Below are positions 1 to 10,848 of a stretch of 64,000 nt of DNA, piece after piece. This stretch comes from Petunia secreta (lineage: Eukaryota; Streptophyta; Magnoliopsida; Solanales; Solanaceae). A model generated the notes under the pieces. It did no database searches. It saw only the letters and a list, made by a program, of their open reading frames with translations, and was not told where the DNA came from. Each line of letters starts with the position of its first letter. Within the stretch, counting starts at the first letter, position 1. The position numbers and the translations under genes are program-made. The DNA lies in assembly GCA_029990175.1 (NCBI GenBank), contig JARKIP010000010.1, forward strand, positions 48,788,001-48,852,000, given 5' to 3'.

Positions 1-147
1 TTTAGTTGTATAATTACTTATTGTAATATTCCCTTAATCTCTCAAACTGACAGCTTGATTTACCCTAGTTTCCTTTTAAAGAAATTACTGATTTTACTTT
101 CCCTTTTCGGGGGAGATTTTGAAATTCAAATAGCCTATCCCAACTAC

Positions 148-155
148 TATATAAA
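148..155 (+). promoter_or_regulatory. TATA box of element A LTR
   Basis: TATATAAA lies in both LTR copies (here and at 12794-12801) about 20 bp upstream of a conserved pyrimidine-rich stretch. It is the best candidate for the LTR promoter, placing transcription start near 175-185. Inference from motif only. Confidence 0.45.
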
Positions 156-1133
156 CAGGCAACTCTCTTCACCTTTGAGATAACTTCACAGGCTGTCTCT
201 ACATTCTGTAAGCACCTCTCATATTAGCCTTACTCTCTCACGTTTGCTTGGGTTCACTGGTTACAAACTGGGATGAAGTTCATCTCTATTGCTGCTGTTC
301 CTGAGTTCTAAATCTGCCTCTGGTCTTTGAAATCTAGTATCATTACTTGTTGCTAAGGTATAAACTTGTATTAAATGAATGACACTCAAAGATAGACAGT
401 CTTTACCTCATACTTTTCTGGTTCTGCGATCTGCATGAAACTGTTTGTATGCGTCTGTTGCTTGGGCTTTCCTTTGGCCACTCTCTAACCCTTCTTACAC
501 AAAAAACAGGATGGCCAAAAGGCCATACCATAATTGATATTATTACAGGTTTATATGAGCGTCCGAATGTTTGTTCGCAGTGTTTGAAAAGGGCTTTTGA
601 CAGCATAAACTAGCCTTGAGAAAGGCTGGACAAAGAAGTGTGTTATGAAATATACAAGGCATTCCTTCCCTTTTTTTCTGTTTAGTTTATAAACGTGTCC
701 TCTAGACCCACTTATTTGTTGCATTGAATAGGATCCCCTGTTTGTATGTTAAAGCACCACAAGGTGCAAAACATTCAAGGTAAAACAGGGCAGCAGTGGC
801 TTAAGAGCAGCTGTGGCACTACTAAGTGTTAAAATGGCTATACAGGAGCCAATCTCTACCTTCCTCTTAATCTTTGTGCACGTCTGAATGTTTAACTCAT
901 ATCGAGTTTATTTTTATAAAATGTAGAATCTGAGTGTTGAAACTGAATAGGACAGGTTATAAAATTAAATTGCATCAAGGGGCTATTTTCTGTAAAATTT
1001 CAGAAAAGGGCTAAAATCGTCATCCACTATGAAATTTAGACTATTTGTGCAAAACTGATTTTCTAGAAAATTGCAGCAGCGTTTACTGTTTAAAGCTGAA
1101 AGCTGAAAGTATATTACGCTATTTGCGCGACTC

Positions 1134-1519
1134 TGGAAGCTAAATGATTTTTAGAAAAGGCTAAAAGTACAATTTGTATTTAAAACTAGCCTACTTTTCA
1201 AGTTTAAAGTCTGCGGACACTTTAGAACATTGTTGCTTTTGGAATCTGAAAATTTAAATAGAATTCTGTGTTTTTTCTTTTAAACTTCTTCAAGTTAATT
1301 AATGACTTGTGAGGAGTTTCGAGCTTTGGAAGCTAAATGATTTTTAGAAAAGGCTAAAAGTGCAATTTGTATTTAAAACTAGCCTACTTTTCAAGTTTAA
1401 AGTCTGCGGACACTTTAGAACATTGTTGCTTTTGCAATCTGAAAATTTAAATAGAATTCTGTGTTTTTTCTTTTAAACTTCTTCAAGTTAATTAATGACT
1501 TGTGAGGAGTTTCGAGCTT
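1134..1519 (+). repeat. 193-bp tandem duplication inside the 5' LTR of A
   Basis: The segment starting TGGAAGCTAAATGA at 1134 recurs at 1327. The two copies run to 1326 and about 1519 and differ at only about two positions. The 3' LTR has a single copy at about 22847-23040. Confidence 0.9.
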
Positions 1520-2512
1520 TGGAGGTCACGTCGTGAAAACTATATACTATTTTCTTTATTAAATTTGTAAATTAATCTTTTGATTCTATATTACTTGCTA
1601 ATCACATTAGTTAATATTTTTTAAATGTCATACTCATTCCTTAAAAGCGTCTACCATTATTTGTTTACTAATTTATATAGTAAATTGATATCTATCGTTT
1701 ACTTAATTTAAATATATTATTACATTAATATCTGTTTAACATGTTTAATTAGATATCACTTTATATGTATAATAATTTTAAATATATCCTCTTTACTTTA
1801 AACCAAACTATTTTTAAACGCGACCTCTCACTAAAAGACGCCATCGAAGTTAAAGGTACGTGACCAATAACATCATAATGTCATCCTTCCGTGGCGCACA
1901 TTTTTTATACTATATGTTTCTTCCTTGTTTGTCACTTAAAATTTAACTTTTGTCAATTTAATGATAAGATAGATGACAATGTTGGTTAATTAATTATTGT
2001 TAACCATTGTAATATGTGGTTATTTATGCAGTACCGTCATTATCCAAGTCTATTTCTGCAAATTATACTCGACTTCTTATCTGCGTTGCTTTGCTAAAAT
2101 TCTAAATTTGCATAAGTGTCTCAAGATATGAGATTTATTGAGATTTTAGCCTGTTTAATCCATTTTAGTTTATTTGTGCATCATGATTTAATTTACATTC
2201 TTTATTCAGTTTTTGTCCTTTTTTTGGTCTATCTTAAACCCAACTGTAGAAATCGGCCGGGAACCACATTTGTGGAACTTAGGAGGTGCCTAACCCCTTC
2301 CTTCTAAGTTGACTTGAACACTTACCTGAATCTCTGACTAGTAGACTAACCCGGAGTTATTATTTGAATTGAAATTAGAAATTAATAGGTGACCTAATAC
2401 GCCTAGAATAATTTATTAGATGACTCCAAAACTCCCAACTCCAAATGAGTTCGCCCAGTCAAATTCGAAACCCGACTCGCCTCGAGTTGAGTCCAAAACG
2501 GGTATGACAGAA

Positions 2513-2528
2513 TGGCGACTCCGCTGGG
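2513..2528 (+). other. Primer-binding site of element A
   Basis: TGGCGACTCCGCTGGG begins three bases after the LTR end. Sites of this form are reported for Ogre/Tat elements and are usually attributed to tRNA-Arg. The tRNA assignment is from memory; the position and sequence are seen. Confidence 0.75.
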
Positions 2529-3859
2529 AATTAAATGTTCAAACCATTACGATTTTTATATTGGGTTTATTATTGCTTTTATTATTCAATACTAACTTTT
2601 TCTATTTGCAGGTGGGTAGCCTTTATATTTTTGCAATTTTTTGATATTTAGTATATTGTTGGATTATTTGTTGCATTTCGTTGAATTATTTGTTGCATTT
2701 CGTTCATACTCCTCCACTCCTGGAAAATTGACACTTGCACGCACATAAACGATTACGTGGACCTCACGATCATTTCACTCTCAAAAAACCCTTTAGGAGG
2801 AACGATTAGAATCTAGTTGGTCCGTGGTACAGCCAACAATTCTAAACGTTCCCACCCCTTGGTTATCCGCCTGGGGGAACCATGTCCTTGTCTAGATTAC
2901 CCAACTCTTAGTTGCACTCTGTTTAGAAATCATGCATCATGTCATATTTAGAAAAATTTTGACACCGACTCATGTCTAAGTCTACTAGTTCACCATATTT
3001 GAATGAACCAAACGGGTTTTCGACCCTAAGGGACATTTAAATGTGTTACGTGTGCATTTATTTAAAGTTAAACATGTCTAATGTAGACCATTTGTTCTCA
3101 AAAGTAAGGATCATCCAATTATTTTTTGTTGGATGATGTCACAAGCCACGAAAATTTGGAAGAGCAAATGAAACAGACTTTAAATTGATTTTTCTACTTT
3201 TGTGTAACAAAATCAATTATTTATTTCTATAAATGGAAATTTTTATAGAAATCAATTATTTATTTCTATTTACGTATGATTTATACAATCAATTATTTTA
3301 TAAAACTATTTTTGGGTTATGAACGAAATTAATTTTTCTATTTTTGAAAACCAAATCATAGACTTTAAATTAATTTCTTCTACTTTTAATGTAGCAAGAT
3401 CAATTATTATTCTTATTTACCTAAAAAATTTATTCCACAATTATAAAACAAAATTATTTTTCTGTTAACTTTGGAGTTATGAGAACAAATAGGATGACGC
3501 GCGATATACGTTCAATTTTAAATACCATACTCAAACTTAGGAAGACTTAACATCCTTGGCATGTTAAAGTCCATTAGTCAACTTCGTCCAAATGACGCCT
3601 ATCATGCATCTTATATGTGTTGGTCTTGTTAGGCCTACCTCCGATACAAGAGAGGTCCCTTGCATTATAAGGAGTGATATATTTTGCATTTGGTAATTAT
3701 TACCTCGACACTAAACTTATTGTTTTCGTGTATAAGTTTTACTCCCACTCCTGAGGTTGACTTGTGCAATTTGGTTGAGCATCAGTACCGGACGAGAACC
3801 AAGGGACCAGTTACAACTCCTCCCCCCTCACAACTAGAAGAAGAGGAAAGCGAAACGTT
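2529..3859 (+). other. Untranslated leader of element A
   Basis: AT-rich leader between the primer site and gag, with no credible gene. A 21-bp direct repeat (TTGTTGCATTTCGTT core) occurs at about 2660-2705. Several AT-rich stretches around CAATTATT(T) recur between 3190 and 3470. A small frame at 3684-3872 overlaps the gag start and looks like leader sequence. Confidence 0.5.
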
Positions 3860-5968
3860 ATGTCTGAGTTGAATAATGATGTTCTTAGTGACGATAACAT
3901 CAGGAATAATGGAACACACCGCAAACTTGCTTTGGTTGGGTATGATGAATATATTGCTACTTTAGAGCAGAGAATTAAAGAACTAGAAGAGAAACTGACA
4001 ATGGCCAGTTTACCCGTTGGTAACTCCGCCCATTCAAGGGAATCATACGATCCAAGTAGATCAGCCCGCCCTAATGGAAAGGACCCTATGCACCCAACTG
4101 ATCCCCCCGTAGTTTACCAAATAACACAACCAGCTCCTTACCAAACAGCACCATCTGCTACCTACCAAACCGCACCAACCGCCACATATCAAGCACCGCC
4201 TCCCCATCCAGCACCACCAGCTACTTATCAAGCACCACCTCCTGCATACCATACTTACCCAAACATAAGCCTACCTCACACCAACACTGCATATCCGCAA
4301 CCTTACAATCCCATGTTCACTGCTGAAATCAAACAACTCACTTCACCTGTCAAAGACCACAACAACTATGAATGGGCGGAGGATGAAACCAATGATGATG
4401 GGACAAAAGAGAAAGTTCGTAAGCTTAAGGCAGCCTTTAAGAAGTTTGAGTTAGGCAAAACTACTAAAGGTATGAAGATTTGTGTATCTATCCTGCTCTG
4501 AAACTACCTGAGGGGTACAAGATACCAAAGTTTGACTTGTTCAACGGCACTGGAGACCCTATATGGTTCATTTGAGAACATATTGTGACAAGTTGATTGG
4601 AGCAGGGGAAGACGAGAAAGTACGGGTAAAGCTATTCAGCCGAAGCCTGACTGGAGATGCTTTAAGTTGCTTTTCTAAACAAAAATCAGGCACATGGCTC
4701 GGTTGGGAAGATATGGCAGCGGCCTTTGTAGAAATATTTGGGTACAATACCGAAATGGTACCAGATCGCTTCTATTTAGAAAATTTGAAAAGAAAAACCA
4801 CAGAGACATTCAGAGAATATGCTACTAGGTGGAGAGCGGAAGCTGCCAAGGTGCAACCCACTATGAGTGAGAAAGAAAATAGTCAACATATTCATTCGCA
4901 TACAAGAAGATGTCTACTATGATAAGTTGTTGCATATGAAGAACCAAAAGTTTGCAGATGTAGTGTTGATGGGAGATGACGTAGAAGAAGGGCTGAAAAG
5001 TGGAAAGATTATTAGTCTAGCTGCGCTACAAGCTACTAATAAGGCCATCCAGTCTGGAAATGTGAGTCTTTCCAAAAAGAAGAAAGATGAAGTCTCTTTT
5101 GCTGCAATCATTCAAGACCCTACTTTCAACCACTATTATCAAACACCGCCACCATTCTATCCATACCCTCACATACCACCTGAATATCCCGTTTATAACA
5201 CTCAATTCACTCAGCCTATATTCCATACCCCAGCACCAAACCGTCCACCATACCAGCAAAATACTCAACCCAACTACCAAAATGCACCATCGTATCCTCT
5301 TAGGCCTTGCCCTGAGGCAAACCAAAGACCCAAAAGGAACTACACTCCACTAGCTGAATCTCGCATTCAATCGTTTGAGAGATTGAAAGAGTTGTCGGGC
5401 TTATCATCCCGATACCTCAAAAGATGCCAGACAACCCTTTACCTAACTTTGATTACAGTAAAAGATGTGCATATCACTCGGGTGGACCGGGGCATGAGAC
5501 AGAGAAATGTTTTGCACTAAGAGATAAGATTCAAGACTTAATAGATGAAAATGTCATTCATTTGAAGGCGCCAAATGTGCACAAAAACCCACTACCTAAT
5601 CATGGGGATGAGAAGGTGAATATGATCAACTTCAGCAAAGAATGCAATTCTGGAAGGCGCAATCATAAAAGCAAAAACAGTGTTTGATGAATACAAGTTT
5701 GGCCTGGGGTACATCTTGGTTTGCGAAGGGAAAAGCACTACAAAAGATACAAGAGGTTTTCATGCGCTAAAGCAGTTTGTTCCAACTCTGAAACAAGCAT
5801 CCATCTTTTTCAAGCTACATGAAAACTCTCGAGGGAGAAAGACTTGCCGAAGGTGTTCATGATATAGAAGATGAGCTGACCGGTCTAAAGGAACTATTCA
5901 TGGAAGAATATGATGCAGCTCCTGGAAAGTTCATGATTAATCGCGGAGATCTTACAGCAGACAACTGA
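3860..5968 (+). pseudogene. Degenerate gag of element A (Retrotrans_gag with zinc knuckle)
   Basis: Gag would form the particle that packages element RNA. The reading is split over four frames: 3860-4501, 4563-4922, 4867-5520 and 5424-5968. The first part has a short coiled-coil-like stretch (LEQRIKELEEKL) and a Pro/Tyr-rich region with repeated TYQAP and PYQTAP units. The conserved Retrotrans_gag core follows, with HLRTYCDKLIGAGED, RSLTGDAL and ETFREYATRWRAEA. A second Pro/Tyr-rich region precedes a knuckle of the CAYHSGGPGHETEKC type at about 5475-5516. The last frame runs GVHDIEDELTGLKELF to a stop at 5966-5968, with no protease DTG/DSG motif after it. The start at 3860 gives the first long frame after the leader. 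At least three frameshifts or stops make it non-functional as read. Confidence 0.8.
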
Positions 5969-6350
5969 GACAAGAGCATATTGAGGAAGATGACTTACAA
6001 TTCAAGCATAAACAATAGAATTACATATAAGGAACAAAATTGGACAATCCCAAACGGACCAAAAACATACTCAAGCAAGTGACGCTCACGGATAGCAAAT
6101 TACGGACAAAACAAGAAAATAAAGGCAAAGGAATTTAACTAGGAGTTTAGCAAATTGTAGTTGGCCCTGAAGTAGAATTCTCTAAATTGAGAAAAATTAA
6201 CAAGATCCTTTGAGATACAATCAAGAGATACTACAAATCGAGCAACTTTCATCTTTATTGCATTTGAACTACGTAGCGACCTGATTCCCAAGAGGGGATA
6301 CGTAGGCAGCCTACTCAAGGCACGGTCACATCATAAGAAAATTTTATTAG
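5969..6350. other. Non-coding region after gag of A
   Basis: No reading frame of note. The stretch around 6270-6330 (CTACGTAGCGACCTGATTCC, then ATACGTAGGCAGCCTAC) resembles a motif common near the 3' part of Tat-type elements in nightshades, from memory. Confidence 0.4.
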
Positions 6351-6510
6351 ACACTGGGGCAGAATTTTTTGAGGTTCCCTTAAGAAATTCAAAGAATACA
6401 TTACAACACACTGGGGCAGAATTTTTGAGGGACCTCAAAAATTCAAGGAAAATACAAGCAACACACTAAGGCAGAAATTTTGAGGTTCCCTCAAAATTTT
6501 AAACGGATGA
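6351..6510 (+). repeat. Three direct repeats of ~56 bp (ACACTGGGGCAGAATTTTT)
   Basis: The motif begins at 6351, 6408 and 6463. Each copy continues into a GAGGTTCCCTCAAAATTC-like half that is partly palindromic (GAGG...CCTC). Spacing is 57 and 55 bp; the last copy is more divergent. Confidence 0.8.
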
Positions 6511-6750
6511 TCTTTGAGCAGCAAATGGATATAGAAGAGATAATGTCCAAACCACACGTCGCAGTCTATGATTCAATGGAACAAATTTGCATTACTCTTT
6601 AAACATAATTTTTTTTTTCTCAAAATACATACATATCCCTTTTGCTCACAACTCAACTAAGGTTCGACGTTCGAAAAGGGAGGCATTACAAAGAAGACAA
6701 GCACGCAAGATGCGGCAACAAAGCAAATTACAGGGAATGCGCAAGTCAAC

Positions 6751-6776
6751 CTCCCTCCCCCCACCCCCCCCCCCCC
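6751..6776 (+). repeat. Poly-C tract
   Basis: C-rich run ending in an uninterrupted stretch of 13 C at 6764-6776. It is a homopolymer in otherwise AT-rich DNA and prone to length error. Confidence 0.85.
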
Positions 6777-6879
6777 AAAATACTCACAAATTTTCTTTGA
6801 TCGCAGGTTTACACAGGTACCGAGTATACCTAACAACTCTTGCAAAGCAAAATTTATCAAAATATCAAGTATAGAATCT

Positions 6880-7840
6880 GCTTCGGTAGATATATAAGGT
6901 CCGCGTCTGTGGACACGACATCAAGAAGCATAGAATCCATGTCGGTGGGTATATAGGGTCCGCGTCTGTGGACATGACATCAATTTGACAAGCGTAGGAT
7001 CCATGTCGTTTTGGATTTATAGGGTCCGCGTCTGTGGACATGACATCAATTTGAGAAGCAAAAAAAGCATAGTATCCATGTCGGTGGGTATATAGGGTCC
7101 GCGTCTGTGGACATGACATCAATTTGACAAGCATAGGATCTGTATCGGTGGATATATAGGGTCTGCATCTGTGGACATAACATCATTTGAAGAGGCATAG
7201 AGTTCGCATGGTGGATATATAGGGTTCGCGTCTGTGGACATGACATCAATTTGAGAAGCAAAAGAAGCATAGAATCCATGTCGGTGGGTATATAGGGTCC
7301 ACGTCTGTGGACATGATATCAATTTGAGGAGCATAGAATCCATGTCGGTGGATATATAGGGTGCACGTCTGTGGACATGACATCAATTTGACAGAAGCAC
7401 AGAATCCATGTCGGTGGATATATAGGGTCCGCGTCTGTGGATATGACATCATTTGACAAGCATAGGATCCATGTCAGTGGATATATAGGGTCCGCGTCTA
7501 TGGACATGACATCATTTGACAAGCATAGGATCCATCTCGGTGGATATATAAGGTCCGCGTTTGTGGACAATTCAGCAATTGAAGGTATAGGGTCCGCATT
7601 TGTGGGCATAGTTCAACAATTTGCAGTAGAGTAGGGTCCGCGTTTGTGGGCATATTTCATCAATTTGAAGCAGCATAAGATCCGCGTTTGTGGACATAGT
7701 ATTGAAGAGACATATGATTTTGGTCACTGGATAGAAAGTTTAGAGTCCACATTTGTGGATGAGATATCAATCAAACAAGCATAAGGTCCGCGTTTGTGGG
7801 CATAGTATTGAAGAGACTTATGATTCATGTCCATGGATGA
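6880..7840 (+). repeat. Minisatellite of element A (unit ~58-73 bp)
   Basis: The core GGTCCGCGTCTGTGGACA starts at 6899, 6957, 7023, 7096, 7159, 7223, 7296, 7359, 7426, 7489 and 7552, giving spacings of 58-73 bp. Shorter, decayed copies follow (7591, 7634 and on to about 7840). Each unit also holds GAATCCATGTCGGTGG-type and ACATCAATTTGA blocks. Long minus-strand frames across it are by-products of the repeat. Minisatellites in the 3' untranslated part are known for Ogre/Tat elements. Confidence 0.92.
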
Positions 7841-8271
7841 TGAAAATGAAAATCTTATTGTTCGTATTATGCGGACAAGACAGCATTGAGCAAGCAATTA
7901 AGATACTCGCCAAAAGAAGGGACCACTCGAGTCTGTTATTAGCGAGGATACAAACAAACTGGAAAGCAAGATAATCAGAATTCGGGTTTTGATACATATA
8001 AAACAAGAAGACAATACCTTCGGAGAGGAAATATCTTTGAATACAAGCAGTGATGCGACTCACATGACAGAGACGCAGATATTTTCGTCATGACAATCGG
8101 AATGAAACATCCCTTACAAAGTCCAAAAGACAAGTGGCAGAGAGAGGTTTTTACACCCTTCCCATTTCTTATCATAAATTCCTATTCCTATTCCTATTCC
8201 TAAAATCGTGCCTAAAATCTTTACTCGTGCGTCATAAACCCTTTCACACAGGCTATATGTCATTCTCTCCG
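7841..8271. other. Non-coding 3' region of A, left of solo LTR
   Basis: No gene seen. A short simple repeat (ATTCCT units) lies at about 8176-8201. The last five bases, CTCCG at 8267-8271, are the left copy of the target-site duplication of the solo LTR. Confidence 0.5.
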
Positions 8272-10766
8272 TGACACGACCCAGAATCCGGTTAGGTCGT
8301 GCGGGCACCCGACATCCTTCCCTAGACCCGTCGGGCGAACCCTTATCAATTAAATCAGGAAAATAAATATAATTCAATTTATAAATAATAACAAGACTTA
8401 GAAAAAGTACAAACATAATGATATCTCAAAGCTGTAAAAAAAAAAGAAATTACAGCTGACTACCCACATACTAGATTTAGGGCTATCCAGACTAGACATC
8501 TAAGAGTACAAAAGAAGAGAGATACCTCCTGAAGGGAGCAAAATGCAATTGAAATAACAACCAATAAACTGGTGGCCATCCGGAATAAAAGCTGGCTCAC
8601 CCTGACAGCTGAAGTCGTCTTCGCTCCTTTACAATGTGGCGAACTCAATCCTGGAGCGAACCTGCCGAAATGAAATAGATAGACAAGAAACAAACAACAA
8701 ACAAGGGTGAGTCAAAAGGACTCAATAAGTGGGACAGACTAGCCACCTCAAAGAATAGGATAGCTAGCCAGGGAGAAAAGAAATAGATAGACCAAATTCC
8801 TTTTATTTAAATTATAAAAAGGCAAAGCCAGATAACAACCGAAAACACGTAAGAAACTTATAAACTCAACCAAGGATGCGTGCCAGAAACATATAAACAA
8901 ATAAGCAATGCACATATAAGCAGAACAGTAGTCATGTACCGCAAGTCTACACAAGGGTATGAATTGAGATGAAATGAAATGAAGTGAGATGAAATGAAAT
9001 GAAATAAATATGATGCGAAGGGTCACATGTGCCCGTAATCCCATCCCGAAGCGGAATACTCCTGCATTCGAGGGGAATCCAATCTGATAACCAACTGGAG
9101 CGGAATACTCCTGCTCCTGGGGCGGAATACTCCTGCACCCGATATAATATAAACCAGAGGCGGAATACTCCTGCACTCTCCTGGGGCGGAATACTCCTGC
9201 ACCCGATATAATGTAAAGCTGAGGCGGAATACTCCTGCACTCAATATCTGACATAAGAGCGGAATACTCCTGCTCTTGGGGCGGAATCCTCCTACCCTCA
9301 ATATGATACGATGGAGCGGAATCCTCCTGCTCCTGGGGCGGAATACTCCTGCACCCAATATGATATGCAATGTAATGCATATGAATGACATATAATGCGT
9401 ATGAATGCAATGTGATGCAATAATAACCCTTCACCGGTGCGGGACTCTCATCGACAGCCGGGAAGTAGATGCCAACTTACAGCCAGGGTACATTGCTAAG
9501 ATTCTCAATGCAATACCAACAATAGTACATAACATATAATATACAATATAAATCCAAAGCTAAGGCGTAATGAGTACGCCTATCGGCAGTTACACACGTA
9601 AGGAATACGTGATAGAAAATCCACGAGGCCAGGTGCCTCCAAAGAAATGGATATAAACACTTACCTCGTTCCGAAGTTAACACTGCTACCCAACAACCGC
9701 TTTATTCTCTGAATTCATTGCCAAACGATCCTACTGTGTTCAATAAGCAGAAAAATATACCACATTAGGCTAAAGGCTTCATTCCTCACATCTTAGGGCA
9801 ATCCAGGTAGGAACCTGATACACTATTCGCATACGCAATACGCAGGCCAGGCCTATGTACAAGGTTTATGTTCACATAACCAAACCCTAAATAAATTACA
9901 TTTATAAGTTGCCTATAACTCACTGAGCACGAATATATAATCAATTTCATTATCGGTGTCTATTTGACCCTTTAAACTATTAATTTACGTCATTAGGGCG
10001 ATGTCTAATATCCCTATTTTTACCGTAAAAATATATTTAAACACACGTAATAAACTCAAATACTATATTAGGATCATTACCTGAATGTTTCAGGGTAAAA
10101 ATTCTACTTTTCTCCGGCCCTTTTTCTCATTTTCTGGCATTTTTTGTTTTGTTTTCTAACTGTGCTCCTTTTTCTCGTTTTGCTTATGCTTTTCTGTATA
10201 TTACTCTAAAACTGCCTTGACCCACCGCCCATTGTTAATTTTTGTCTTTTTCTATTTTTTTTTTTATCTTATAAAATTAGCTGTTATGGTAAAAATTAAA
10301 ACGGTATCCTACGATATTCGAAATAATTCCAACTTTTGCATATAAGTTATACAAAATATATGTAACATACTCGCGAAGGCGGATCTCAAATTGGACTCCC
10401 GAAACTCAAGATTCGAATTTAAATGAAAAGAAGTCAAATTATTTAACTTTCGGCATTTTAGCGGAACTAGCCGAACAATATCGAAATTCACTTTCGAAAA
10501 ATCACAAAAGTCACAAATAATCATACGAACCTAACGGCGCTTTCGGATTTCGAATCGGAGCTCATTCGCCAAAAACCGAATTCAAAAATCTCTTTTTAAT
10601 ATTTATCGCCAATAAAAACTGAAACCTTCTTCCGATGCCTACCAAACGAGGTCTGATTTAGCTCAAATTTTACATATAAGTCCCAATGGATATTATGAAT
10701 ATTTTAAAATTATGGGCACGCCAATCGAAGTCCTAACTTCCGAAACAACTGACCGAGGTCGTTTCA
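8272..10766 (-). mobile_element. Solo LTR of family B
   Basis: Read on the minus strand this LTR runs TGAAACGACC to GGGTCGTGTCA and is 2495 bp long. It aligns end to end with both LTRs of the full-length element at 12937-22008. It is bounded by a perfect 5-bp duplication CTCCG (8267-8271 and 10767-10771). No internal region accompanies it, the expected product of recombination between the two LTRs of a former complete insertion. It carries the family's internal minisatellite at about 9045-9360. The minus-strand frames at 8748-9434 are translations of that repeat. Confidence 0.93.
9045..9360 (-). repeat. Internal minisatellite of the B LTR (solo copy)
   Basis: About ten copies of the 15-bp core GCGGAATACTCCTGC, alternating with variable spacers such as ACCCGATATAATATAAACCAG. 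The decanucleotide GGAATACTCC is nearly its own reverse complement. Confidence 0.88.
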
Positions 10767-10831
10767 CTCCGTCGTGACAAAATTGGCTACTCCGTCAACT
10801 ATTTTTGCCCGAAGACTCTTTCATCATCCCC

Positions 10832-10848
10832 GGGCAAAGAGGAGCAGT
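10832..10848 (+). other. Polypurine tract of element A
   Basis: GGGCAAAGAGGAGCAGT directly precedes the 3' LTR start TGTTGACACCC. Expected primer for plus-strand synthesis. Between it and the solo LTR (10772-10831) nothing else is seen. Confidence 0.6.

Larger units (their letters stand above)
1..2509 (+). repeat. 5' LTR of element A (3' part only; start outside window)
   Basis: The sequence aligns throughout with the 3' LTR copy (12648-12936 joined to 22014-23973). About 1.8 kb of the LTR lies to the left of the window, judged from the 3' copy, which starts at 10849. The end TATGACA at 2503-2509 is shared by both copies. A 193-bp segment is tandemly duplicated here but single in the 3' LTR. 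No gene is seen; the 67-aa minus-strand frame at 403-606 is chance. Confidence 0.9.

Noticed and set aside
6865..7609. Overlapping minus-strand frames with repeated MSCPQTRTLYIHRHG-type peptides
   Set aside because: They are translations of the minisatellite in several frames at once; no start context or conservation.
6880..7700. CRISPR-like regular repeat spacing
   Set aside because: Units vary from 58 to 73 bp and the 'spacers' are themselves repeats; the setting is a plant retrotransposon.
8748..9434. 228-codon minus-strand frame with repeated QEYSAPGAGVF peptides (also 13467-13951 and 20020-20494)
   Set aside because: Same region reads open in all three frames because of the LTR minisatellite; lies inside the B LTR.
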